A stretch of DNA of 64,000 bases from contig OZ220491.1 of the NCBI GenBank assembly GCA_965116195.1, forward strand, positions 62,001 through 126,000, read 5' to 3'. Below, one piece after another: positions 54,482 through 63,159 of this stretch. The notes below the pieces were generated by a model. That model saw only the letters and a list, made by a program, of their open reading frames with translations, searched no databases and was not told the DNA's origin. The position numbers and the translations under genes were made by a program. The stretch's first letter is position 1; each line of letters starts with the position of its first letter. Source of the stretch: Aldehydirespirator sp965116195 (GTDB lineage Bacteria > Actinomycetota > Acidimicrobiia > Acidimicrobiales > Aldehydirespiratoraceae).

Positions 54482-55531
54482 GTGGATATTCCCAGTCTGC
54501 TCGGTGACGAAGCGCAATCGCTGCTGGAGCATGAGTGCAAGACGTTCGACCGAGCATCTCTCACCGTGCCGGGGCCTGATTTCGTGGAACGGGTGTTGGT
54601 GCCGAGCGACCGTTCACCCCAGGTGTTACGCAGCATCCAGTCAATGTTCTCATCCGGCCGACTTGCCGACACCGGCTATTTGTCGATCCTGCCGGTTGAT
54701 CAGGGCATCGAGCACTCAGCCGCGGCGTCGTTCGCTCCCAATCCTGCCTATTTCGATCCGATGCACATAGTGGAACTCGCTGTTGAGGGAGGTTGCAATG
54801 CGGTCGCCACCACCTTTGGCGTTCTCGGTATGGCATCACGTCGTTACGCCCACCGCATTCCCTTCATCGTCAAACTCAACCACAATGAGTTGCTCAGCTA
54901 TCCCGAGTCCCATGACCAGGTCATGTTCGGTTCTGTTGAGCAGGCCTGGGATCTGGGTGCAGCCGGTGTCGGTGCCACCATCTATTTCGGTTCGGAACAT
55001 TCCCGACGCCAGATCGGCGAGGTATCCGAGGCGTTCGCGGCAGCCCACGAACTCGGCATGTTCACCGTGCTGTGGTGCTACCTGCGCAACCCGGGATTCA
55101 AGACAGGCGGTGTTGACTATCACGCGGCAGCCGATCTGACCGGTCAGGCCAACCACATGGGCGTGACCATCGAGGCCGACATCATCAAACAGAAACTCCC
55201 GACCAACAACAACGGTTACACAGCAGTGGGATTTGGCAAGACTCACAGCCTCGTCTACGAGCAGCTCAGCAGCGACCATCCCATTGACCTGTGCCGTTAC
55301 CAGGTTGCCAACTGCTACATGGGCCGCGTCGGTCTGATCAACAGCGGCGGAGCATCCTCCGGCGCAAGCGACCTGGCAGAGGCTGTCACCACCGCAGTCA
55401 TCAACAAACGCGCCGGCGGTACCGGACTCATCTCAGGCCGCAAAGCCTTCCAGCGCCCCATGGCCGAAGGAGTGGCACTACTCAACGCCATCCAGGACGT
55501 CTATCTGGACTCATCTGTCACAATCGCCTGA
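54482..55531 (+). CDS. Class I fructose-bisphosphate aldolase (archaeal/DhnA type)
   Basis: It cleaves fructose 1,6-bisphosphate, or works in reverse in gluconeogenesis, through a Schiff-base lysine. The 349-residue product has LSILPVDQGIEHSAA, AVATTFGVLG, PFIVKLNHNELLSY (a conserved lysine), GVGATIYFGSEHSRRQI and GVTIEADIIKQKLPTNNNGY. GTG 54482 has GGAG seven bases upstream; TTG 54476 would add two residues. It is followed by a 2-oxoacid:ferredoxin oxidoreductase, so both serve central carbon flow, although they may not share a transcript (202-base gap). Confidence 0.88.
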   Translation: MDIPSLLGDEAQSLLEHECKTFDRASLTVPGPDFVERVLVPSDRSPQVLRSIQSMFSSGRLADTGYLSILPVDQGIEHSAAASFAPNPAYFDPMHIVELAVEGGCNAVATTFGVLGMASRRYAHRIPFIVKLNHNELLSYPESHDQVMFGSVEQAWDLGAAGVGATIYFGSEHSRRQIGEVSEAFAAAHELGMFTVLWCYLRNPGFKTGGVDYHAAADLTGQANHMGVTIEADIIKQKLPTNNNGYTAVGFGKTHSLVYEQLSSDHPIDLCRYQVANCYMGRVGLINSGGASSGASDLAEAVTTAVINKRAGGTGLISGRKAFQRPMAEGVALLNAIQDVYLDSSVTIA

Positions 55532-55582
55532 CACCCGACTAGCGTGACACTGCCAGAGTTCAGACCCCAGGCTGACCCGACC

Positions 55583-55616
55583 CGAATCCGACCCCGAATC
55601 CGACCCCGAATCCGAT
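55583..55616 (+). repeat. Short CGAATCCGACCC tandem repeat
   Basis: Three to four 12-base units in the aldolase-korA gap. Confidence 0.75.
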
Positions 55617-55653
55617 CCGAGATCATGTGTCGTACGTGCGCCGTGGAACGCGG

Positions 55654-55664
55654 TAGGGTGACAC
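55654..55664 (+). promoter_or_regulatory. Likely -10 of korA
   Basis: TAGGGT (55654-55659), five bases, then GTG 55665. Either a leaderless start at that GTG or a short 5' leader to TTG 55734. Confidence 0.5.
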
Positions 55665-55733
55665 GTGCGAGCGGGTCAGGGTCAGCGCAGAAGGCTGACT
55701 GAAGCCAGGCGAACCACATGCAAGGGAGCATCT

Positions 55734-57620
55734 TTGACTGACACTGCTGAGCGGAGCGTCCAGGTCCGCCAGACTGACGGGATCGTGCTGCGTTTCGCCG
55801 GTGACTCCGGTGACGGTATGCAGCTCACCGGAGACAGGTTCACCTCCGCCAGCGCGTTGTTCGGCAACGACCTGGCCACTCTACCGGAGTTTCCAGCCGA
55901 GATTCGTGCTCCGGCCGGCACGCTGGCCGGTGTCTCGTCGTTTCAGGTTCACATCTCTGACCACGACATCACCACGCCCGGCGACGCTCCGACGGTGCTC
56001 GTGGCCATGAACCCGGCGGCACTGCGATCTGACCTTCACCTCTTGGCCCCCGGAGGCACGCTGATCGTCAACTCTGACGCATTCAACGAGCGCAACCTTG
56101 CCAAGGCCGGATATGAGACCAACCCTCTTGAGGACGGCAGCCTGCGCGGTTACACGGTCGTGACGGCCCCCATGACCGACCTCACCAAGCGAGCCTGCCA
56201 GAGCCTGGGAGTAAAGCCCCGTGACGCTGAGCGGTCCAAGAACTTCTTTGCCCTGGGGCTTGTGTCCTGGCTCTACTCAAGGCCCTCAGAACCCACCCTT
56301 GACTGGATTGACGGCAAGTTTGTGGGTCGCGACCTGGTCATCGCGGCCAACAAGGCTGCGTTTGCCGCCGGCCACGCCTTCGGTGAGACAGCCGAGTTGG
56401 GTGCCAGTCGGCTCATGGTTGCGCCGGCGGCGCTTGAGCCCGGCACCTACACCAACATCAACGGCAACACCGCGCTGGCCTGGGGGTTGATCGCCGCTTC
56501 TCAGCAGGCGGGCATCCCCTTGTTCCTCGGGTCTTATCCGATCACTCCGGCCAGCGACATTCTCCACGAGTTGGCCAGACACAAGAACTTCGGCGTGCGC
56601 ACGCTTCAGGCCGAAGACGAGATCGCCGCAGTCGGCGCAGCCCTGGGTGCGTCCTATGGTGGCCACATCGGTGTCACCACCACTTCCGGGCCGGGTATGG
56701 CCCTCAAAGCAGAGACGGTCGGGTTGGCGGTGAGCCTGGAGTTGCCGTTGGTGGTGATCGACATCCAGCGTGGCGGCCCTTCCACCGGCCTGCCCACCAA
56801 GACCGAGGCTGCTGATCTGTTGATGGCCATCCACGGACGCCACGGCGAGGCACCGCTGCCGGTTGTGGCTGCCCGCAGTCCATCCGACTGCTTCTTCGTG
56901 GCCATGGAGGCGGTGCGGTTGGCGGTTGAGCACTGCACGCCCGTGGTGCTCTTGTCGGACGGTTATCTGGCCAACAGCAGCGAGCCCTGGCGCATTCCCG
57001 ATGTTGCCAACCTGCCGTCCATCAATGTGAACTTCGCCTCCCGTCCCAACCACGTGGCCGGTGACGGTGAGGCCGTGTTCTGGCCCTATCAACGTGACGA
57101 CCGACTGGTGCGGCAGCGGGCCATACCGGGCACGCCGGGTTTGACGCATCGCATCGGCGGGATCGAAAAAGAGGACGGCAGCGGCAACATCAGCTACCAG
57201 CCCGAGAACCACCAGGCCATGGTGCGGCTTCGCTCCCAGAGGATCGCGCTGATAGCTGACCACATTCCGGCTGTCGAGGTTGCCGGAGACGCTGCGGCTC
57301 GGGTTGCGGTGGTGAGTTGGGGTTCCACCTGGGGGGCCATCACCGGTGCCTGCCGTCGCCTGGAAGCGGCGGGCTATCCGGTTGCACACATACACCTGCG
57401 GCATCTCAATCCGCTGCCTGCCAACCTCGGGGCATTGCTCGTCGGGTTTGAGCGGGTGGTGGTTCCGGAGATGAACCTGGGGCACCTCTGCCAGCTGTTG
57501 CGAGCCGAGTACCTGGTGGACGCAAGACCGGTGTCAAAGGTGTCGGGTCAGCCCTTCACCGCTGCGGAGTTGGTGGAAGCGCTATGGGAGACAATCGAGG
57601 AACTTGAGGCAAAGCAGTGA
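55734..57620 (+). CDS. korA: 2-oxoacid:ferredoxin oxidoreductase, fused gamma-alpha subunit (KorA-type)
   Basis: With KorB it oxidatively decarboxylates a 2-oxoacid (2-oxoglutarate in most actinobacteria) to the acyl-CoA, reducing ferredoxin, or works in reverse. The N-terminal gamma domain (IVLRFAGDSGDGMQLTGDRF, EIRAPAGTLAGVSSFQVHIS) leads into the alpha domain (LFLGSYPITPASDILHELAR, GVTTTSGPGMALKAETVGLA, QRGGPSTGLPTKTEAADL). TTG 55734 has AAGGGAG upstream and gives 628 residues. GTG 55665, placed like a leaderless start, would add 23 residues. The korA end (CTTGAGGCAA) is echoed in the short gap to korB. Confidence 0.93.
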   Translation: MTDTAERSVQVRQTDGIVLRFAGDSGDGMQLTGDRFTSASALFGNDLATLPEFPAEIRAPAGTLAGVSSFQVHISDHDITTPGDAPTVLVAMNPAALRSDLHLLAPGGTLIVNSDAFNERNLAKAGYETNPLEDGSLRGYTVVTAPMTDLTKRACQSLGVKPRDAERSKNFFALGLVSWLYSRPSEPTLDWIDGKFVGRDLVIAANKAAFAAGHAFGETAELGASRLMVAPAALEPGTYTNINGNTALAWGLIAASQQAGIPLFLGSYPITPASDILHELARHKNFGVRTLQAEDEIAAVGAALGASYGGHIGVTTTSGPGMALKAETVGLAVSLELPLVVIDIQRGGPSTGLPTKTEAADLLMAIHGRHGEAPLPVVAARSPSDCFFVAMEAVRLAVEHCTPVVLLSDGYLANSSEPWRIPDVANLPSINVNFASRPNHVAGDGEAVFWPYQRDDRLVRQRAIPGTPGLTHRIGGIEKEDGSGNISYQPENHQAMVRLRSQRIALIADHIPAVEVAGDAAARVAVVSWGSTWGAITGACRRLEAAGYPVAHIHLRHLNPLPANLGALLVGFERVVVPEMNLGHLCQLLRAEYLVDARPVSKVSGQPFTAAELVEALWETIEELEAKQ

Positions 57621-57656
57621 TGTTGAGGCAAGTTGTTCAAAGTATGAGGTTGGCCG

Positions 57657-58670
57657 ATGACTGATGTTCCTGTGACGACCCGCAAGGACTGGGCCACGGA
57701 TCAGGAAGTCCGGTGGTGTCCCGGCTGTGGTGATTACTCAATTCTCACCGCCATGCAGTTGCTGATGCCCGAACTCGGCGTGCGGCGAGAAAACACCGTG
57801 TTCGTGTCGGGGATCGGTTGTGCGGCCCGCTTTCCGTATTACATGAACACCTACGGCATGCACTCCATCCACGGGCGTTCTCCGGCTATCGCCACCGGTC
57901 TGGCCATGTCCCGGGGTGACCTGGATGTCTGGGTGGTCGGCGGTGATGGTGACATGATGTCGATTGGCGGCAATCATCTCATCCATGCCCTGCGCCGCAA
58001 CGTCAACCTGAACATCTTGTTGATCAACAACCAGATATACGGTCTCACCAAAGGGCAGTACTCACCCACGAGTGAGCGGGGCAAGGTCACCAAATCCACG
58101 CCACACGGCTCGGTTGAACAGCCCTTCAATGCGGTGTCGCTGGCGCTCGGGGCAGAGGCGTCGTTCGTGGCCCGCACCCATGACATGGACCGTGGACACA
58201 TGCAGGAGATGTTCCGCCGGGCACACGCCCACCGAGGGGCGGCTTTTGTGGAGATCTATCAGAACTGCAACGTCTTCAATGACGGTGCCTTTGCGGCCAT
58301 CACCAAACGTGATGCCCGGGCCTCGATGTTGATTGATCTGCGCCATGGTGAGCCTGTCCGTTTTGGTAGCAATGGTGAGTTCGGCGTGGTCATTGACCGG
58401 GGCCGGGCCGAGGTGGTGGAAGTAGCCGATGTCGGTGTGGATGCACTTGTGCTACATGACGAGACCGACCCTGATCCCTCGGTGGCGTTCGCTCTGAGTC
58501 GTCTGGCCAACAGCAATGACGTGCCGACACCGATCGGTGTCTTTCGGGCTGTCGAACGATCAGAGTACGGGGCATCGGTCACATCACAGATTGCCGCATC
58601 CCAGGCCAGGACCGGCCCCGGCGACCTGCACCAACTACTGCATTCCCGCCCAACCTGGCAGGTCACCTGA
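57657..58670 (+). CDS. korB: 2-oxoacid:ferredoxin oxidoreductase beta subunit (KorB-type)
   Basis: The thiamine-pyrophosphate-binding partner of KorA. The 337-residue product has WCPGCGDYSILTAMQ (about 21-35), SGIGCAARFPYYMNTYGMHS and the TPP/Mg motif GGDGDMMSIGGNHLIHALRR followed by NNQIYGLTKGQYSPTS. ATG 57657 follows GAGG; 36 bases separate it from korA. Substrate assignment to 2-oxoglutarate is by similarity to actinobacterial KorAB. Confidence 0.93.
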   Translation: MTDVPVTTRKDWATDQEVRWCPGCGDYSILTAMQLLMPELGVRRENTVFVSGIGCAARFPYYMNTYGMHSIHGRSPAIATGLAMSRGDLDVWVVGGDGDMMSIGGNHLIHALRRNVNLNILLINNQIYGLTKGQYSPTSERGKVTKSTPHGSVEQPFNAVSLALGAEASFVARTHDMDRGHMQEMFRRAHAHRGAAFVEIYQNCNVFNDGAFAAITKRDARASMLIDLRHGEPVRFGSNGEFGVVIDRGRAEVVEVADVGVDALVLHDETDPDPSVAFALSRLANSNDVPTPIGVFRAVERSEYGASVTSQIAASQARTGPGDLHQLLHSRPTWQVT

Positions 58671-58715
58671 CCAGGCTTCGGGACGCCGCAATGTTGACCG
58701 ATCAGGAGTGGTCGC

Positions 58716-59948
58716 ATGACACACAGCGCACAGACAGAAAGGCCAAAACTGACAAGGCTTGAGGTCTCCAACTTCAGGTCATTGGCTGATGTGGAAGTCC
58801 CACTGGGCGATCTGACAGTCCTGGTTGGTCCCAACGGTTCAGGCAAGACGAACGTTCTCAATGTGCTGCGCTTTTTGGCAGCCACTGCGAGATTTGATCT
58901 CGTGGCGGCCATAGATCAATGGGGAGGCTTTGAGCACGTTAGGCGCAGTGGTGTATCCAAGGGCAGCCAGAAAGTAAAAATAAAGGTAAGCGGCCAACTG
59001 ACCAAGCATGCCAGTGAGAAGGCTCTTGATGAGTACGAGTTGGTATTCGGCGAAGCTTCCAAGGGCCTTACCCGGTCTGAGGTTTTCACCTTCAAGCGCA
59101 CGTCGGGGCGCGGAAGACGTATCACGGTAAAAAACAAGCAGGTCGCTATCACTGAAACGTTGTTGCCTTTCGGTAGTTCTGATGGTGGCACGACTGGTGC
59201 CACTACTCATGGGCCAATGTTTGCTACTGCACAAACGACTGGCTTATCCACCTTGCCTCGACTTGATAGCGGTGAAGGGATCAGCACTCTTGCTAATTTT
59301 CTGCTGTCCGTTCGTGTCTTGGAACCGGACATGCGGGAGGCTCGACGACCGAGCAGAATGATCGAAGGCCGCCTCTCTGATGATGCCAGCAACCTCGCGT
59401 CCGCCCTGTATTATTTGAAACAAGCTGACGAGGAGGCATTTGCTGGTCTTGAGAACGAGATGCGCTACTGTCTTCCAGGTTTGCGGAAGATCAACTTCTC
59501 GCCAATGGGGGGTGCCGGTCGTGCTGTGGCTGTGTCTCTGACCGAGAGGGGTATAACTTCACCGGTCGAGTTGGCGGACGCGTCGTTTGGGACTGTACGC
59601 ATGTTGGTGTTGTTGACGGCGCTCCATGAACCGAACCCTCCACCACTCATGGCGATTGAGGAAGTTGACCATGGACTACACCCTTATGCCTTGGACATAT
59701 TGGTTGATCGATTGAGGGCGGCTTCGGAGAAGACTCAACTGCTCATTACGACACACTCTCCAACCCTTGTCAGTCAGCTTAAATCAAATGAGTTGGTCGT
59801 CTGTGGTCGGGATGCCGAGACCAGTGCTTCCGTGATTCCGTGTAGAAGTAGTGACGAACTAGAGGAAGCTAAGAGGAAATCCGGTCTTAGTCTTGGGGAA
59901 CTCTGGTTTGCAGGTTCGTTGGGTGGCGTACCCGACGGAGGTATCTGA
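58716..59948 (+). CDS. AAA ATPase, OLD/RecF-like
   Basis: 410 residues. It starts RLEVSNFRSLADVEVPLGDL with the Walker A GPNGSGKTN (about 38-46). A middle insertion region follows, then the signature-like ELADASFGTVRMLVLLTAL, Walker B LMAIEEVDHGLHP and the histidine switch LLITTHSPTLVSQL. This is the ABC-type ATPase of the OLD/AAA_21 group. Unlike complete OLD nucleases it has no TOPRIM domain at its C-terminus; the next gene supplies a TOPRIM-like protein. ATG 58716 has AGGAG seven bases upstream. A-rich codons (AAAGTAAAAATAAAGG) contrast with the GC-rich neighbours, suggesting acquisition. Confidence 0.85.
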   Translation: MTHSAQTERPKLTRLEVSNFRSLADVEVPLGDLTVLVGPNGSGKTNVLNVLRFLAATARFDLVAAIDQWGGFEHVRRSGVSKGSQKVKIKVSGQLTKHASEKALDEYELVFGEASKGLTRSEVFTFKRTSGRGRRITVKNKQVAITETLLPFGSSDGGTTGATTHGPMFATAQTTGLSTLPRLDSGEGISTLANFLLSVRVLEPDMREARRPSRMIEGRLSDDASNLASALYYLKQADEEAFAGLENEMRYCLPGLRKINFSPMGGAGRAVAVSLTERGITSPVELADASFGTVRMLVLLTALHEPNPPPLMAIEEVDHGLHPYALDILVDRLRAASEKTQLLITTHSPTLVSQLKSNELVVCGRDAETSASVIPCRSSDELEEAKRKSGLSLGELWFAGSLGGVPDGGI

Positions 59949-59955
59949 TCGGCGC

Positions 59956-60585
59956 ATGACAACAGGCCAACCCGTAGTCTTGGTATTTGGCGAGAGCCTC
60001 AATGATGCAAGGGCTGTTGCTTGCCTGATTGAGGCATTATGCCCCTCTCTGAAGGGGAGAGTGCGGCCACGTCGCCGCCCCCTCACTTTGTCAAGCAGGT
60101 CAGCGCATGCGAAAGTCAAAAGTTGGCTTGACACGCTTTGTGATGCTGTCATAGGCGAAAAAGGTCCGGTTCAGTGTATTTTCGTGCATCGAGATGCTGA
60201 CCATCATGATCCGCACCTGACTGTGATGCATCAGTTGCAGAATCAGTTGAGTGCTGCCGGGATTGCTGGTGCGCACGCCGTTGTTCCGGTTCAGGAGATT
60301 GAAGCCTGGTGGCGGTTGTTTCCTGAAGCAACCGAGAGGGTCAGAAAGTCATGGTCGGGAACTCTCAACAAGAAACCCGGGAATGTGGATATGATTGAGG
60401 GTCCAAAGGAGAAGCTAATTGAGCGTACACGAAGCGGTGACCGAAAGAAGGCTTATACCGAGGCTGACTCGCCGCTGATCGCGGAGCGTGTTGCCGAGGC
60501 CATCCGAAATGGAATACAACCTGCCGGTAACAGCGCCTCGTATGATGCTTTTGTGTCCTCAGTTCAAACATGTTGTTCGAGATGA
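59956..60585 (+). CDS. TOPRIM-like DUF4276-type protein, partner of the AAA ATPase
   Basis: 209 residues. VVLVFGESLNDARAVACLIE has the glutamate of a TOPRIM fold. CIFVHRDADHHDPH supplies the D-x-D. AHAVVPVQEIEAWW is typical of DUF4276-like proteins. ATG 59956 lies eight bases after the ATPase stop; an in-frame start at 59893 overlaps that gene and lacks a site. The pair recalls split OLD-like systems and, more distantly, PARIS, in which an ATPase controls a TOPRIM nuclease. Nuclease activity is inference. Confidence 0.7.
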   Translation: MTTGQPVVLVFGESLNDARAVACLIEALCPSLKGRVRPRRRPLTLSSRSAHAKVKSWLDTLCDAVIGEKGPVQCIFVHRDADHHDPHLTVMHQLQNQLSAAGIAGAHAVVPVQEIEAWWRLFPEATERVRKSWSGTLNKKPGNVDMIEGPKEKLIERTRSGDRKKAYTEADSPLIAERVAEAIRNGIQPAGNSASYDAFVSSVQTCCSR

Positions 60586-60589
60586 TGCG

Positions 60590-61153
60590 TTAGGACATGG
60601 TGGTGATGCGGGTGGTGACCTCGGTAATGGTGCTTTGGTTCAGGGTTTGACTGAGGCTGTCTGTACCTGTTGAACTGAGAACGTTGCCGTTGATCCGGTA
60701 GCGGCCCTGCGCACTGATGATCGCGTAGTTGGCAAATTCGGTGTCGCTACCGGCAACCAGGAAGTAGAGACCTCTTTCACCGCGTGAAGGCGGTGCTGTC
60801 CCGTTGATGGTGATGGGGGTGCCGTCAAGGAGCGCGGTCTCGTGTTCGATGATGAGCGTGTTGGTTGTTTGGCCGGTGAGCACGGTCTCCACGCTGAGGG
60901 TGTACAGGGTGGTTCGTATGCCCACAGTCGGGTCTGTGGGGTTGGTGATGATGCGACCGGTTGCGGTGCTGGCGATGGTGCCGATGACCACGAGATCGCT
61001 TGCGGCGACAAGGTCATCAAGCCTCGTGAAGACAGGCCCGCTGGCGGTGATGTTGACAGGATCCGTCCCACTGTCGGGCCAGCGCAGCCACAACACGAGC
61101 GCGGCAATCACGAGCGGCAGACCAATGCAGGCCCACCCAACACCTCGACTCAT
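60590..61153 (-). CDS. Membrane-anchored extracytoplasmic protein, function unknown
   Basis: 187 residues. MSRGVGWACIGLPLVIAALV is an N-terminal membrane or signal segment. It is followed by a beta-rich domain with LDDLVAASDLVVIGTIASTA, TLYTLSVETVLTGQTTNTLI and RGLYFLVAGSDTEFANYAII, a pattern seen in secreted proteins of unknown role. ATG 61153 is used; a start six codons earlier (61171) lies in the repeat. The start codon region is the seed of a 53-bp repeat. The gene is convergent with the TOPRIM gene, four bases away. Confidence 0.65.
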   Translation of the reverse strand: MSRGVGWACIGLPLVIAALVLWLRWPDSGTDPVNITASGPVFTRLDDLVAASDLVVIGTIASTATGRIITNPTDPTVGIRTTLYTLSVETVLTGQTTNTLIIEHETALLDGTPITINGTAPPSRGERGLYFLVAGSDTEFANYAIISAQGRYRINGNVLSSTGTDSLSQTLNQSTITEVTTRITTMS

Positions 61154-61307
61154 GGCACTGGTGTTGCTCAAGATGCCGGTGGACTGGTAGTTCTGTTGTG
61201 GCTCATGGCACTGGTGTTGCTCAAGATGCCGGTGGACTGGTAGTTCTGTTGTGGCTCATGGCACTGGTGTTGCTCAAGATGCCGGTGGACTGGTAGTTCT
61301 GTTGTGG
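61149..61307 (-). repeat. 53-bp tandem repeat holding the start of the downstream minus-strand gene
   Basis: CATGGCACTGGTGTTGCTCA recurs at 61151, 61204 and 61257; the last two copies are essentially identical. Each carries a CAT, a potential minus-strand ATG. Only the copy at 61151 opens into the gene. The rest of the 245-base gap to 61399 shows no gene. Confidence 0.93.
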
Positions 61308-61398
61308 GTCAAGGTTTCGGTATTCGTCACGGCTTCTATTCGTCACGGCTTCGGTTGGTTGATGTCTCTGGTATTGGTATTCGGCTCATGTTTCTGGT

Positions 61399-63159
61399 TC
61401 ACGGCGCGTCAAGTATCCAGGTTGTGGGTAGGTGACCTCGGCGATACTCGGCCAGATTGATGGTCGGGTCAACAAGGCGGTGAGCGGGTCGCCCGTTCAT
61501 TGACACCCAGGCATCGGCGCGTACCTCGATATTGCCTGTGCCGTGGTGACGAAAGTGGTCAGCTATGAGGTGCGCAGTGGCGTGGATGAGGTCGGGACGA
61601 GTGGCCGCATGGTTCGTCTGCCAGTCGGTGAGGACCATTGTTGGGTCAACAGTCCAAGTATTGCCGGTCTCGGGATCAGTGACCCGAAAATCCACATGGC
61701 CCGACTTTTCGGTGAGCATGACGCGCCAGGCGAAGTAGTAGCCCTCTTCAGTCCAACGAACGTTGCCGTCAATGGCGTAATGGCGCAACGGCAGTACCAA
61801 CTGGATCACGGCGAAGACAGCAAGTGCCGTCAGAACCAGCGGACCACAGTTGGGCTTGGTCGCGGTTCGGTGTTGGCGGACTGCAGGCTGTGAGACCGAC
61901 ACCGCTTGAGACTGGCCGTGTCGGCGGATTGGGAACCGCGAAGGGAGGACGCGGCGAGGCCAGGAGGGGCCAGCGGGCCGGTCGGCTGTGTCGTGCTGCG
62001 TTGAGAGTCGCGAAGGGATGAAACGGCGAGGCCAGGAGGGGCCAGCGGGCCGGTCGGCCGTGTTGTGCTGCGTTGAGAGTGGCGAAGGGATGAAGCAGCG
62101 AGGCCAGGAGGGGCCAGCGGGCCGGTCGGCCGTGTTGTGCGGCGTTGAGAGTCGCGAAGAGATGAAGCGGCGAGACCGTGAGGGATCACCGGGCCGGTCA
62201 ACCGTGTTGTGCGGCGTAAGGAACCGCAAAGGGATGAAGCGGCGAGGCCAGGAGGGGTCAAAGAAGACAAGAGCGCTCACGATCATGACCCAGGGGAAGA
62301 TCCCGATCTGGAAAAGCACACCAGTAGCGAGATGGAACGCGACAAGAACCACATAGGCGTGGCGTCGAGTTCTCCGCCACAACAAAAAGGCCACTACCGA
62401 GCAGTCAAAACCGGCACCAAGCCAGGAGGCCAGGTACGCAACGACCGGTTCGTCAAGGAGTGTGCCGACAATCGGCAGGTGCGTGCGGTCAGCCAGCCAC
62501 AGTCGCAGCGGTTGAGCGTGCAACAGCCAGTCGGGATTGAGTTTTGACAGCCCGGCAAAGCAGTACACAACAGCAACCTGAGCCCGCAGTGCCCAGACAA
62601 CACCAGCAGCCACATGCGTGTGGGTCGCAACACGTCCGGTGGCAGCGTCAACGGACCAGTGGTGCTGAACCGGCAACAGCAGCAGGAGCAAACCGGTGAG
62701 GCTGATGAACCAGTAGTGATTGAGGTAGAGGGCTGCGTCAATCAACTCTGTGTAGGTGAAACCGATCAGGAACATTCCTGTGGCGAACCGGTACCTGAAA
62801 CCGGCGGCGATGCTGACCCCGAGCACGGCCAGCGCTGCAACATGAAGATGCATCAACGGCTCGGGCAGAGGCTGAACCCAGTCGAACCAGCGGTAGGAGA
62901 GGTGGTGCTGCGGCTCCAGATAAAGAGTGTCAACCCAGCCCCTGACCAAGAATCGGATTGAGCTGTAGGCGACAAGCACTCCGTAGCCGATACGGAACAC
63001 TGCGACAGAATCGGCAGGTACCGGGGTGCGCGCCCGCGCAGAAATCTCGCTCAGTACGACCTGTGCGAACGCGGTGGTGCGGGAGCTTTCATTCGCAGCG
63101 GATCGTGTCGCGGACTGTGGGGTTGAGAGTTGATCAGCTGCCGGTGTCGCCGTCAGCAT
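61399..63159 (-). CDS. HTTM-domain (vitamin K gamma-carboxylase-like) membrane protein
   Basis: 586 residues. The N-terminal multi-pass domain (VAVFRIGYGVLVAYSSIRFL, LNHYWFISLTGLLLLLLPVQ, WALRAQVAVVYCFAGLSKLN) matches HTTM proteins, relatives of gamma-glutamyl carboxylase. The C-terminal lumenal domain is RHYAIDGNVRWTEEGYYFAW, MLTEKSGHVDFRVTDPETG. Between them, about residues 300-410, lies a 24-residue repeat array (TADRPAGPSWPRRFIPS type) where homologues go directly from FFDPSWPRRF to the next helix. ATG 63159 overlaps the imelysin stop by 26 bases, so the two are coupled. Substrate unknown. Confidence 0.88.
   Translation of the reverse strand: MLTATPAADQLSTPQSATRSAANESSRTTAFAQVVLSEISARARTPVPADSVAVFRIGYGVLVAYSSIRFLVRGWVDTLYLEPQHHLSYRWFDWVQPLPEPLMHLHVAALAVLGVSIAAGFRYRFATGMFLIGFTYTELIDAALYLNHYWFISLTGLLLLLLPVQHHWSVDAATGRVATHTHVAAGVVWALRAQVAVVYCFAGLSKLNPDWLLHAQPLRLWLADRTHLPIVGTLLDEPVVAYLASWLGAGFDCSVVAFLLWRRTRRHAYVVLVAFHLATGVLFQIGIFPWVMIVSALVFFDPSWPRRFIPLRFLTPHNTVDRPGDPSRSRRFISSRLSTPHNTADRPAGPSWPRCFIPSPLSTQHNTADRPAGPSWPRRFIPSRLSTQHDTADRPAGPSWPRRVLPSRFPIRRHGQSQAVSVSQPAVRQHRTATKPNCGPLVLTALAVFAVIQLVLPLRHYAIDGNVRWTEEGYYFAWRVMLTEKSGHVDFRVTDPETGNTWTVDPTMVLTDWQTNHAATRPDLIHATAHLIADHFRHHGTGNIEVRADAWVSMNGRPAHRLVDPTINLAEYRRGHLPTTWILDAP
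61934..62245 (-). repeat. 72-bp in-frame minisatellite in the HTTM gene
   Basis: GAAGGGATGAAACGGCGAGG-type units start at 62012, 62084, 62156 and about 62228, with a further copy near 61938. The period is exactly 72 bp (24 codons). Confidence 0.93.
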
